DNA of 64,000 nt from Pseudomonas sp. GD03919 (GTDB lineage Bacteria > Pseudomonadota > Gammaproteobacteria > Pseudomonadales > Pseudomonadaceae). Shown in pieces: positions 1-8,199 of this stretch. Location: NCBI RefSeq assembly GCF_029814935.1, contig NZ_CP104582.1:3472001-3536000 (forward strand), in the 5' to 3' direction. The notes under the pieces are model-generated. The model made no database searches and was not told the DNA's origin. It was given only the letters and a program-made list of their open reading frames with translations. The position numbers were made by a program, and so were the translations under genes. Positions within the stretch are counted from its first letter, which is position 1. Every line of letters starts with the position of its first letter.

Positions 1-2
1 AT

Positions 3-602
3 CTACTCAATCAGAATTGTGATCGCGCCCCACATGTCGAGGGACTGGCCCTGGCCTATGCGCATACCGAGGTGCTGCAGGTGCCGGATCGCACAGTGCG
101 TCCGGAACTGCTGCGCCCTCTCCTTCGGGCTTGCCGAGAAGGTCTGCGGCTAGAGTGCGAGTATGTGTCGTTCACCACACCTGAGGCCGAAGTTCGACTG
201 ATCGCCCCGCATACCCTGATCTACACCGGCATGCGTTGGCATGTGCGTGCCTATTGCGAGAAGAACCGGGATTACCGCGACTTTGTGCTAAGCCGCTTTC
301 GTGGCGTGCCGGAGTTGATGGACGACAAAACCGAAAACACACGCGAGCAAGACCCGGGCTGGACTAACCAGGTGCAGGTCATCATTGAACCCGACTCACG
401 CCTGAAGCCTGAGCAGCAAGCCATTATCGAAACCGACTACGGTATGCAGGATGGCCGACTGGTGATCGAAACACGCGGCGCATTGGTGCAGTACGTATTG
501 CAGCGCTATCAGATCGATCCAACCAAGGTGCATGCCAAAGCAACGGCGCAGCAAATTGTGGTGGTGAATCTGGATGAGTTGCAGAAATGGTTGTATCTGT
601 AG
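3..602 (+). CDS. WYL-domain transcriptional regulator, 3' part (5' end outside window)
   Basis: The frame is open to the left edge, so only about the last 199 residues are visible and the true start is not seen. The visible part is a WYL domain (a ligand-sensing SH3-like fold of prokaryotic regulators) followed by the C-terminal dimerisation-type extension. The segment with DYRDFVLSRFRG resembles the CapW/BrxR group, which represses phage-defence loci; that likeness is by eye. The N-terminal winged helix, if present, lies outside. It sits upstream of the AAA+/nuclease cluster and 367 bp before the first shared palindrome, so it could act on it, but three other WYL regulators in the window are equally plausible binders. 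Confidence 0.8.
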   Translation, partial: LLNQNCDRAPHVEGLALAYAHTEVLQVPDRTVRPELLRPLLRACREGLRLECEYVSFTTPEAEVRLIAPHTLIYTGMRWHVRAYCEKNRDYRDFVLSRFRGVPELMDDKTENTREQDPGWTNQVQVIIEPDSRLKPEQQAIIETDYGMQDGRLVIETRGALVQYVLQRYQIDPTKVHAKATAQQIVVVNLDELQKWLYL

Positions 603-969
603 ACCGCGTTATTCCGAGCTGGCTATCGGCTCCAGCATCCAACTACAGGCGAGATCCCAATGCTCTACGAAAACGCCCGTATGGAAACCTGTAGAACAAC
701 AGATGCCACCTTGGACCAGCCCTGAAAGGTACAAATCGAGGCGGGGTTTATCACTGTCGAATACCCTCAGAGTGACAAAACCTCGTCACACCGAGGGCAA
801 GAACAGACACCGGACCACTTCTTGCTAACTGCTGATGGCTTCGATGGCAAGGCCACTCTCCATATGTTCGAGGGCTCAAATATTCTTGAAGGTGGCTGGG
901 TTGAGGAAGGGGTAAGGGGCATGTGGGTATTCGTCTCAACGGAGAATAATTGTCCATAACAAACACGCC
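603..969. other. Intergenic stretch, no supported gene
   Basis: No reading frame here has both a ribosome binding site and a recognisable product. A short complementary pair of GTGAC/GTCAC words occurs near 770-795 but is too weak to call. The stretch presumably holds the terminator of the WYL gene and the promoter of the gene at 1033. Confidence 0.5.
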
Positions 970-988
970 TGCGACCCATTGTGTCGCA
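970..988. promoter_or_regulatory. Shared palindromic operator, site 1
   Basis: TGCGAC-N7-GTCGCA, two perfect 6-bp half sites with the 7-bp spacing seen at the other sites. It ends 44 bp before the ATG at 1033. I infer a binding site for one of the WYL regulators, because the same palindrome precedes several WYL-linked operons in this window. Confidence 0.75.
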
Positions 989-1032
989 TGCGTGATTCAC
1001 GATTGGTGCTGTCTGTATTTAGAGGAAGCACC

Positions 1033-1428
1033 ATGGACCGCCTCATCAAGGAAAACCTCGAATCTCTTCTGCAGGAAACCTCAAATACCAAGCGTCTGGG
1101 TCGTCGAATTATCAGCCTGGCCGGTTTTCTCAGCCCTTCTGAACCACCCGAGCATCTACAGGAGCAACTGGGCAATCTGTCGCGCCTGCTGATCCAGCAA
1201 GATGCCTTCGATGCCCTGCTTGAGCCTGTCACGCTCATGTCCAGGGCAGGACTCACTGATACCCTAGATGCCCACGCCATGCGCGCGATGCTCGCCAGCC
1301 TGGAGGAGGCCCGCAAACAGATTGCGGCACTGGAGGACATTAACTACGCCCAACTGATCAGCTGGCTGGTCAACTTGGCGGTTAGCCGAAAGATCATTCG
1401 CCTGAAAGTTGCTGAGCGAGGGGAATGA
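1033..1428 (+). CDS. Hypothetical helical protein, first gene of AAA+ cluster
   Basis: A 131-residue protein that I do not recognise. It has no signal peptide or membrane segment and reads as almost wholly alpha-helical, with leucine-rich amphipathic stretches, for example around LEEARKQIAALEDIN. The ATG at 1033 is chosen over upstream in-frame starts because AGAGGAAG lies just before it and the longer form would run through the operator region. Its stop is one base before the ATG of the next gene, so the two are probably translated together. By position it may be an adaptor or partner of the tandem AAA+ ATPase; that is inference only. Confidence 0.75.
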   Translation: MDRLIKENLESLLQETSNTKRLGRRIISLAGFLSPSEPPEHLQEQLGNLSRLLIQQDAFDALLEPVTLMSRAGLTDTLDAHAMRAMLASLEEARKQIAALEDINYAQLISWLVNLAVSRKIIRLKVAERGE

Positions 1429-1429
1429 T

Positions 1430-2080
1430 ATGTCGCCACCTGAAATCAAGCATTCGATGTACTGGCCACGTTTAAGTGTTATGGACTTTGTGACCCTTAA
1501 AGAGTCCATGCAGACCAGCTTCTCTGCGGAGTACCCGGTGTCCGCCCTAGGGTTGAGCGATCTGAATTTTGTCATCAATGCGCCGCTCGATTACCGCCCG
1601 CCCGCAAATGGCGCGCTCGCTACGCTTTACTTCGACCAGACCGACCGCGCTCGCGTCTTGCCGGAGAATACGTATCAGGTCAGATGCCCACACACCCTGA
1701 ATGCGTGTGAATTCATCAGCTGGTCCGAGCAAGCCATCGATATGATTCGCTTGGCGCTGATGCACAACGGGGTTGTGGGCATAGATTTGATGGACCTAGT
1801 CAATAGCCTACGAAACAGTGCCAGTCGGAAGTTGGTGATACACATCATCACCTATGACGATCCCCTAGAAGTGCCATGGAAAGCGCTCCAGCAGTGCCGT
1901 TTCAAGACCCTTTTTGCCTCTCTGTTTGCAGGTCCGGATTTATCGTTGCGGAGTTACTCTGCCCTTGGCTGCGCCCTGGAAGAACTCAATCCGAACGTTG
2001 ATGATTTGAAGCTGGCTGCAACCGCCAGCCACAAAAACGCCCTACCTGTGCTGATGCTCTTAGGAGAGCTTGAAATTTGA
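1430..2080 (+). CDS. Hypothetical protein, second gene of AAA+ cluster
   Basis: A 216-residue cytoplasmic-looking protein of unknown function. The start at 1430 (MSPPEIKH) follows a GAGGGGA ribosome binding site at the end of the preceding gene. The centre has mixed beta/alpha character with an aspartate-rich strand (IHIITYDDPLEVPW), followed by an alternating helical C-terminus. I see no catalytic signature I can name. Its tight coupling to the 131-aa protein, and the two matching palindromes before that gene and before the AAA+ gene, suggest all three belong to one functional unit. Confidence 0.75.
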   Translation: MSPPEIKHSMYWPRLSVMDFVTLKESMQTSFSAEYPVSALGLSDLNFVINAPLDYRPPANGALATLYFDQTDRARVLPENTYQVRCPHTLNACEFISWSEQAIDMIRLALMHNGVVGIDLMDLVNSLRNSASRKLVIHIITYDDPLEVPWKALQQCRFKTLFASLFAGPDLSLRSYSALGCALEELNPNVDDLKLAATASHKNALPVLMLLGELEI

Positions 2081-2118
2081 GGCCTTATCGCGCTGGGTAA
2101 AAAGCTACCAAGTCAGCA

Positions 2119-2137
2119 TGCGACACATTACGTCGCA
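2119..2137. promoter_or_regulatory. Shared palindromic operator, site 2
   Basis: TGCGAC-N7-GTCGCA with perfect half sites, 42 bp before the ATG at 2180. It gives the AAA+ gene its own probable promoter even though the two upstream genes point the same way. An in-frame ATG directly abutting the palindrome (2138) is rejected as the start because AGGAGG precedes 2180. Confidence 0.78.
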
Positions 2138-2179
2138 ATGACCCATCACAATACCTCCATGGTCACAGGAGGACTCGCC

Positions 2180-4351
2180 ATGCCAAAGCCCACTCGCAAA
2201 TCCGGCCCTCACAGTCACGACACATGCCCGCTGGCTATAGCGTGGATGTTCAAGTTGATGCTCGACTGTTCTGGCCATCGTGGCTTTATCAACCACTGCT
2301 GCTTCAGTGATGATGATGTCGCCCGTGAGCTGGGGGTCTACTGGCTGATTGAAGATGACGATAATGATGATGAAGACGCGGTGCCGGTACCGGTCTTTCT
2401 CACCCATAGGTCCGGCCCCTCGAAAAAAGCTCGCAAACCTAGCTTCCACGAACGCACGCTGGCCGCGCTGCGTGCGGAGCGCAAGCTTTTCGACAAAGCC
2501 TTCCCTAACCCGTCACTGCCAGACAACCTCCAGGCAAATCTGGAGAACCTCGCGCGGCTAATTGGTCTGGATGAAATTGAGCAGAAGCTGATCGGCTTCT
2601 GCTCACTGATGAATACGGACACTCTGCTGGACGACTGCTGCAACCAGCTCGGCTACATCGGCTTTAACCGCCTTACGAGGGTGCTGAGCATCCTGCTGGA
2701 CGTCCCGCAGAATGACTTGCGCGTACGGCTTTCGGCAGAGGGGCGCCTGGTGCAGTCGGGCTTGATTGAAACCAACCTGCGCAGCAGTGCGCGAAATCAC
2801 CTGTCTGATTTGCTGGGCTTTAACAACAAAGACCTGCTGTTTTCAGTGCGTCACCATCAGGGCAGTGCCATAGGACTCTTTCAGAGCGCCTTTCGTCCCG
2901 CCCCTGATAGCTTGTTGCGTGCTGACGACTTTACCCACCTCAGTGTGCCCCTGAGTATCGCCCGCCCCTATCTGCAACAGGTACTGGAGGAGAAGAAGCT
3001 GGGGGTGAACATTCTGATCTACGGCCCGCCCGGCACAGGCAAGAGTCAGCTCACCCGCATGCTGGCAAACGAACTATGCGCCGAGCTCTATGAGATTGCC
3101 TGCACGGATAACAATGGCGACCCGATTGATCGCCGCGGACGGCTGTGCGCCCTTCGCTCAGCGATGTGCGTACTCGGCCAGCAAAAGACGCTGCTGGTGC
3201 TGGATGAGATTGAAGATCTGTTCAGTGGCAGCAGCGAGCTGGCCATGCTGGCGGGCCAGGAGCGGCAGAAGGGCTGGATCAATCGCATGCTGGAGGAGAA
3301 CCCCATCCCCTGCTTCTGGCTCACCAATAACATCCATGCCCTGGACAATGCCTATATTCGGCGTTTCGACCTTGTTCTCAAGCTGGAAAACCCGCCACGG
3401 CGACAGCGTGAGAGCATCATTCGCAGCGCCAGCCACAGTCGGCTCAGCCAGCCCTTGATCGACAAGCTGGCGGACCATGAACAGCTGATGCCAGCCGTCA
3501 TCACACGGGCGATGAGCGTGGCAAGTACTCAGGATCAGACAAACGCGACCAATCTGGACACCACTGTTGAGTTCCTGGTCAATGCCACGCTGCAAGCCCA
3601 GGGCTTTCCGCGTCTTGGCCAGGGTCGCATGCAGACCTTGCCTGCGTTTTACAGCCCAGAACTGGCCAATACCGATGTACCGCTCGATCAGCTCTTAGGT
3701 GGGTTGCGTAATCATGGCGAAGCGCGCCTGTGCTTTTACGGCCCTCCCGGTACCGGCAAGACCGCGTTTGGGCATTGGCTGGCGCAGCAACTCGGCAAGC
3801 CACTGCTGACCCGCCGCGCATCCGACCTGATTTCACCTTATGTGGGAATGACCGAGCAAAACTTCGCTCGGGCATTTGAGCATGCCAACGACGATGATGC
3901 GATCCTGCTGCTCGATGAGGTGGACAGCTTTCTGCAGGACCGGCGCAACGCTCGGCATAGCTGGGAGATCAGTGCGGTAAACGAAATGCTGACACAGATG
4001 GAAAGCTACCGCGGCCTCTTTATCGCCTCCACCAACCTGATGGATAACCTCGACGAAGCCGCACTGCGGCGCTTCGACTTGAAGATTAGTTTTGGTTACC
4101 TCACTGCGGAGCAAATCACTCAACTGCTTCGCCAGCATCTACACCAGATGGGCTTGAAGAAACCGGACAGCCTTAAGCTCGCCCGGCTACTTAGACAAAG
4201 TTGCCTTACACCGGGTGATTTTGCACTGGTGGCCAGACGCGCTCGCTTCAACCCGTTCACGGACGCCAATCAAGTGATTGATGCGCTGCTGGTTGAGAGT
4301 AGCCTGAAAAGCGCCAGCAATATGAGAGCCATTGGCTTTGCCGAGTGGTAG
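2180..4351 (+). CDS. Tandem AAA+ ATPase
   Basis: A 723-residue protein with two complete AAA+ modules. The first Walker A (GPPGTGKS) is near residue 281 and its Walker B (LLVLDEIED) near 338. The second Walker A (GPPGTGKT) is near 520 and its Walker B (ILLLDEVDS) near 574, followed by a sensor-1 asparagine (ASTN) and an arginine-finger-like LRRFD. The first module also has LTNN and IRRFD. Both modules therefore look catalytically intact, as in Cdc48/FtsH-like remodelling machines. The first 250 residues are unrelated to AAA+ and probably recognise a substrate or partner. AGGAGG at 2168 fixes the start. I do not know this protein from a named defence system. Confidence 0.88.
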   Translation: MPKPTRKSGPHSHDTCPLAIAWMFKLMLDCSGHRGFINHCCFSDDDVARELGVYWLIEDDDNDDEDAVPVPVFLTHRSGPSKKARKPSFHERTLAALRAERKLFDKAFPNPSLPDNLQANLENLARLIGLDEIEQKLIGFCSLMNTDTLLDDCCNQLGYIGFNRLTRVLSILLDVPQNDLRVRLSAEGRLVQSGLIETNLRSSARNHLSDLLGFNNKDLLFSVRHHQGSAIGLFQSAFRPAPDSLLRADDFTHLSVPLSIARPYLQQVLEEKKLGVNILIYGPPGTGKSQLTRMLANELCAELYEIACTDNNGDPIDRRGRLCALRSAMCVLGQQKTLLVLDEIEDLFSGSSELAMLAGQERQKGWINRMLEENPIPCFWLTNNIHALDNAYIRRFDLVLKLENPPRRQRESIIRSASHSRLSQPLIDKLADHEQLMPAVITRAMSVASTQDQTNATNLDTTVEFLVNATLQAQGFPRLGQGRMQTLPAFYSPELANTDVPLDQLLGGLRNHGEARLCFYGPPGTGKTAFGHWLAQQLGKPLLTRRASDLISPYVGMTEQNFARAFEHANDDDAILLLDEVDSFLQDRRNARHSWEISAVNEMLTQMESYRGLFIASTNLMDNLDEAALRRFDLKISFGYLTAEQITQLLRQHLHQMGLKKPDSLKLARLLRQSCLTPGDFALVARRARFNPFTDANQVIDALLVESSLKSASNMRAIGFAEW

Positions 4352-4483
4352 GTCCTGGAAGGTTCGGCAGCCGTGAGGTTGCTGAATCTGCTGCTGATTT
4401 GTTGGTGTCAGGGCATCCCTATGATGCAGTTGCTTGGAGTACCGGGGCTGGGCATGATGCCAATTAGACACTTCCAGACAAGG

Positions 4484-5512
4484 ATGCCCGCTGTGCCATC
4501 AGCCACCAGCCGCAGCACACTGACCCGCCAATGGGAACTGCTCAAGCTGCTGCCGCCCAAGGGCCCTGGGATCACAACGCTTGAGTTACAACGCCTACTC
4601 GGTGACGCAGGGCACGAAACTACAAAGCGCACCATTGAGCGTGACCTTGTTGAGCTTTCCAGGCTATTCCCCCTGCAATGCAATAACAAAGGCATGCCCT
4701 ACGGTTGGCACTGGATGCCCGGAAAAAGCGCCGAGCTTCCTGGCATCACACTTGGCGAAGCCCTGACCTTGCGGCTGGTAGAAGGCAGCATTCGTCCCTT
4801 GATACCGGCTTTTATGCTGAAAACGCTTGAGCCGCGTTTCAACCTGGCTAGGCAAAAGCTGGAAGCCATGAGCGAAGAAAACCCTTCGGCTCGCTGGCTG
4901 GACAAGGTGGCCAGCGTGCAGCCAGAACTCACGCAAATCGCTCCAGAAATCAACGCCGATCTTCTCGACGTGATTCAGCAAGCGCTGATGAACGACACCC
5001 AGCTCAGCTGCCGCTACTACTCAGCCCACAAGAATCAATTTCACAACTTCACCCTTAACCCACTGGGCTTGGTTCAGCGAGCCCATACCACTTACCTCAT
5101 AGCCAGCGCCGAACCCTTCGACGACATCCGTCAATTCGTTGTTCATCGGTTCGAAGAAGCGCGTGGATTGCCGACTCAATGCTTCAAGCCGGAAGGGTTT
5201 GACCTGCAAGACTATGTCGATAGTGGCGCCATGCAGTTTGGTACCCACGAGAAGATCAAGCTCGAAGCTTGGATCAGCGAAGGGCTCGCGCGCCTGCTGC
5301 AAGAGGCGCCCATATCCCACGACATGCTGCTGGTCGCAGAAGATGAAGGCTCACGACTAACCGCGACGGTGAATGACAGCTGGGAGCTGAAGTGGTGGAT
5401 TTTGTCCCACGCGGGATCCATTCAGATACAACAACCACAAGGGCTCAGAGACGAGATCCAGCAACGACTAAGGGCGGCTCTAGAGCTGCATGAGCAAGCG
5501 CCTGACAGCTGA
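4484..5512 (+). CDS. WYL-domain transcriptional regulator
   Basis: A 342-residue regulator with an N-terminal winged helix (recognition helix TKRTIERDL near residues 47-55), a central WYL domain and a C-terminal extension with the usual WWILSHAGSI pattern. The start at 4484 is preferred because AGACAAGG precedes it; the upstream in-frame sequence is hydrophobic and unlike a regulator. Length and domain order match the WYL proteins at 17541 and 34675, with which it shares the R-T-[IV]-[EQ]-R-D-L helix. It has no palindrome directly in front and is probably transcribed with the AAA+ gene 132 bp upstream. Whether it represses or activates cannot be told from sequence. Confidence 0.87.
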   Translation: MPAVPSATSRSTLTRQWELLKLLPPKGPGITTLELQRLLGDAGHETTKRTIERDLVELSRLFPLQCNNKGMPYGWHWMPGKSAELPGITLGEALTLRLVEGSIRPLIPAFMLKTLEPRFNLARQKLEAMSEENPSARWLDKVASVQPELTQIAPEINADLLDVIQQALMNDTQLSCRYYSAHKNQFHNFTLNPLGLVQRAHTTYLIASAEPFDDIRQFVVHRFEEARGLPTQCFKPEGFDLQDYVDSGAMQFGTHEKIKLEAWISEGLARLLQEAPISHDMLLVAEDEGSRLTATVNDSWELKWWILSHAGSIQIQQPQGLRDEIQQRLRAALELHEQAPDS

Positions 5513-5557
5513 TTGAATAATGATCGCCGGGATTAGGATTCAAACCAGGAGAACACA

Positions 5558-6034
5558 ATGGACACAGCACAATGGATCACCTTGTTCGAGCAAGCCTTTC
5601 GCGCGATGGACAAGAAACTTGAGCAGGTGCTGCAGCTAAACAGCTGCCGGGAGCACTGGATACAGGCTGAAATCAGCCTTCATGCCTGGTTTAAGAACGA
5701 AGTCGATATCTGGACTGACCTACCCCTAGGTGAAGGCCGCAAAGCAGACCTTTACTCGCAGGATGAAAGCGGTAAGACGACTATGGTGGCTGAGGTCAAA
5801 TGCCTGGGCGACGGATCGCAAGCCAAGTGCTTGGAAGGTGATTGGTCCGTGCGTGCCGATATCGAAAGGCTTTCCTCCGTCGACGCTCCATCTCGCTTAT
5901 TCGTGCTGGTGATTGCCAAAGGCGAACAGGAAACCAATATCGGTAAACGTCTGCGTAATGATGAGTGGGTGGAGGGACGGGAATCCGTCAATGTGGATAT
6001 GGGGCACGCGTTGATTCGGATTTGGGCCTTGTGA
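5558..6034 (+). CDS. PD-(D/E)XK nuclease-like protein
   Basis: A 158-residue protein with the spacing of a PD-(D/E)XK nuclease core: E38 in the first helix, D64 in the strand RKADL, then E79 and K81 in the strand VAEVK. A later hydrophobic strand (LFVLVIAK) completes the expected fold. The gene lies 45 bp after the WYL regulator and has an AGGAG ribosome binding site before the ATG at 5558. It could be the DNA- or RNA-cutting effector of the cluster that starts at 1033; no target is visible. The assignment is by motif only, so a non-nuclease relative remains possible. Confidence 0.7.
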   Translation: MDTAQWITLFEQAFRAMDKKLEQVLQLNSCREHWIQAEISLHAWFKNEVDIWTDLPLGEGRKADLYSQDESGKTTMVAEVKCLGDGSQAKCLEGDWSVRADIERLSSVDAPSRLFVLVIAKGEQETNIGKRLRNDEWVEGRESVNVDMGHALIRIWAL

Positions 6035-6387
6035 TTTTTGGCCTCGAATCGTTGAACTGAGCACCTTCTGCACGGGTAGACCTGGCAGTACTTATGTCAG
6101 GTATTACCAGCAGCGACGATTCTGATAGACCTGCCACAATCGGCTAACTACTGGCGACTATCGGCCAGGAGCGGTCTTTCCAACAGATTCCGCCGAAACT
6201 CCTCAACGACGCCGGGCTTGCCAATCAACAGGCGGTACAGTGGGTTGACTGCTTGGCGAGATGTTGCCCATGCCTGCAGTGAGAGTCATCGGCACGTTTC
6301 AGTATCCCTTCGAAATCAACCGCACGTGCTTGCTTAGACGCTATCCTTGGAGTGGGATCGAAATCAGCGCAAGGAAAGAGGGATGAC
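6035..6387. other. Intergenic stretch between AAA+ cluster and Gabija
   Basis: No supported gene in about 350 bp. The stretch carries no copy of the shared palindrome, which separates Gabija from the neighbouring regulon. The ribosome binding site of gajA (AAGGAAAGAGGG) lies at its right end. Confidence 0.5.
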
Positions 6388-8187
6388 ATGCGTGTTGCAA
6401 GCTTGAAAGTGGAAAATTTTCGAGGGATTAGAACTGCAGATATTCTTCTTCCTGATCATGCGGTGATCGTCGGCGACAACAACATTGGGAAATCCACCCT
6501 TCTCGAGGCTATTGACCTTGTTCTGGGGCCGGAGCGCTTGTCACGTCGCCCGGTTATTGATGAACACGATTTCTACGCTAGCGAATACATTGGTCCAGAG
6601 GGGCAGCCTGTCCCCATTAGCATTGAGCTCGTGATTACTGGGTTGAATGCAGACCAGGAAATGCGCTTCAGAGACCACCTTGAATGGTGGGATAACAAGC
6701 ACTCTAAGGTTATCGAGGGACCTCCCGCTCAGGGGACAGATGCAGAAGGTGTTCAAACCTGCCTACGCGTTGGTTTCACCGGTGGGTATGACGCCGAGGA
6801 AGATGATTTCATCGGCTCAACGTACTTCGCGTCTCCTGAAAGGCAAGACGGTACATTTGATGCCTTTCGCAACACTGACAAACGAGAGTGCGGGTTCCTT
6901 TACCTTCGAACTGTGCGCACTGGCAGTCGAGCTTTGAGCCTAGAGCGGGGCTCGTTGCTCGACATCATCCTGAGGTTACAGCAGGAAAAGAACTTCAAGA
7001 TCTGGGAGGACTTGCTTGTCGAACTTCGCGACCTTGAGGTTGCCGAAAAGCCGGAACTTGGGATCAGTAACATCCTTTCAAGTGTACAGGCCGCTATCAG
7101 GAGCTATATGCCGTCTGATGGCGGTACTGATCCCCACATGCGGGTATCTGACCTCACAAGAGAGTCTCTTCGTCGGACACTCACAGTGTTCATGGCCACC
7201 GGTGCTCAACGTAGCGACGGCAGCGAACATGCCGCACCGTTTCAACATCAGGGCACCGGCACGATAAACATGATGGTTCTGGCGCTGCTATCACTCATCG
7301 CTGAGCTGAAGCAGAACGTCATCTTTGCAATGGAGGAGCCAGAAATCGCCATCCCTCCTCATATTCAAAAACGCATCATCAATGGCGTCCGGGGTAAGTC
7401 AGCCCAAGCCCTGTTCACGTCGCACTCTCCGTACGTGCTTGAAGAGTTCACACCACACCAGATCGTCGTAGTCAGCAGGCAAGAAGGACATCTTGAGGCA
7501 AGAGCGGCCGGGATGCCGCCTGGCATCAAAGCCAAGCTCTATAGGCAAGATATACGGCAGCGAGTATGTGAAGCTTTGCTTGCACGGCGTGTGCTTCTTG
7601 CAGAGGGACGCACTGAATACGATGCCTGGCCTGCAGTAGCTCGCATGCTGCACAAAGAAGATCCAGACCGGTTCATGCCTTTGGAGGCTTTAGGGATCCC
7701 TATCCTGGATGCCGGTAGCGACTCCCAGATAGCTGCTATGGGGGCTTACTACCGCGGCCTAGGGAAAACGGTATATGCAGTCTTCGACCAGCAAGAGCAG
7801 GCACAGCGGCAGGCTATTACCGAGTCGGTTGACTTCCCTTACGAGGCCCCCGAGACAGGGTTCGAGAATGTCGTTCTCAACGGTACCGATGTGGCTGTTC
7901 TTCGCCAGTATGCTGCCGACCTGGTCGCCTCTGAGTCTTGGCCGTCAGACCTCAAAGAAAGGGTACCAACAGATCAGACCAGCGTTGACGACCTAAAGGC
8001 GATCTTGAGCGTTCTGCTGAAGCGTTGGAAAGGCGATGGAGCCGCTGGTGCATTACTTTGCACTGCCACCAATCAAGGCCAGCTACCTCCCTTCATCGTA
8101 GAAACGCTGGCAAATATCTGTGCGACCGTCATTCCTCCAAAGCCAGCTGCCCCAGCTCTCCCGGACGATGTTCTTGATTTGATCTAG
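6388..8187 (+). CDS. gajA: Gabija GajA, OLD-type ATPase-TOPRIM endonuclease
   Basis: A 599-residue OLD-family nuclease. The N-terminal ABC-type ATPase has Walker A GDNNIGKST at residues 29-37, a signature region near HQGTGTINM and Walker B FAMEEPE. The TOPRIM half begins near residue 400 with LLAEGRTEYDA, giving the metal-binding glutamate, and continues with the aspartate in AVFDQQE near 466. GajA proteins nick or cut DNA at preferred sites and are held off by nucleotides in the uninfected cell. The length fits the family. The start at 6388 is fixed by AAGGAAAGAGGG. gajB follows after 12 bp, which makes the system identification firm. Confidence 0.92.
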   Translation: MRVASLKVENFRGIRTADILLPDHAVIVGDNNIGKSTLLEAIDLVLGPERLSRRPVIDEHDFYASEYIGPEGQPVPISIELVITGLNADQEMRFRDHLEWWDNKHSKVIEGPPAQGTDAEGVQTCLRVGFTGGYDAEEDDFIGSTYFASPERQDGTFDAFRNTDKRECGFLYLRTVRTGSRALSLERGSLLDIILRLQQEKNFKIWEDLLVELRDLEVAEKPELGISNILSSVQAAIRSYMPSDGGTDPHMRVSDLTRESLRRTLTVFMATGAQRSDGSEHAAPFQHQGTGTINMMVLALLSLIAELKQNVIFAMEEPEIAIPPHIQKRIINGVRGKSAQALFTSHSPYVLEEFTPHQIVVVSRQEGHLEARAAGMPPGIKAKLYRQDIRQRVCEALLARRVLLAEGRTEYDAWPAVARMLHKEDPDRFMPLEALGIPILDAGSDSQIAAMGAYYRGLGKTVYAVFDQQEQAQRQAITESVDFPYEAPETGFENVVLNGTDVAVLRQYAADLVASESWPSDLKERVPTDQTSVDDLKAILSVLLKRWKGDGAAGALLCTATNQGQLPPFIVETLANICATVIPPKPAAPALPDDVLDLI

Positions 8188-8199
8188 GGAGCGGCAACG

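Noticed and set aside
574..828. 84-aa open frame after the WYL gene
   Set aside because: No ribosome binding site, overlaps the WYL stop region, and the product is low in structure and unlike any family.
1033..6034. BREX, DISARM or Zorya identity for the AAA+ cluster
   Set aside because: No methylase, PglZ phosphatase, Lon-like protease, SNF2 helicase or ZorAB motor genes are present.
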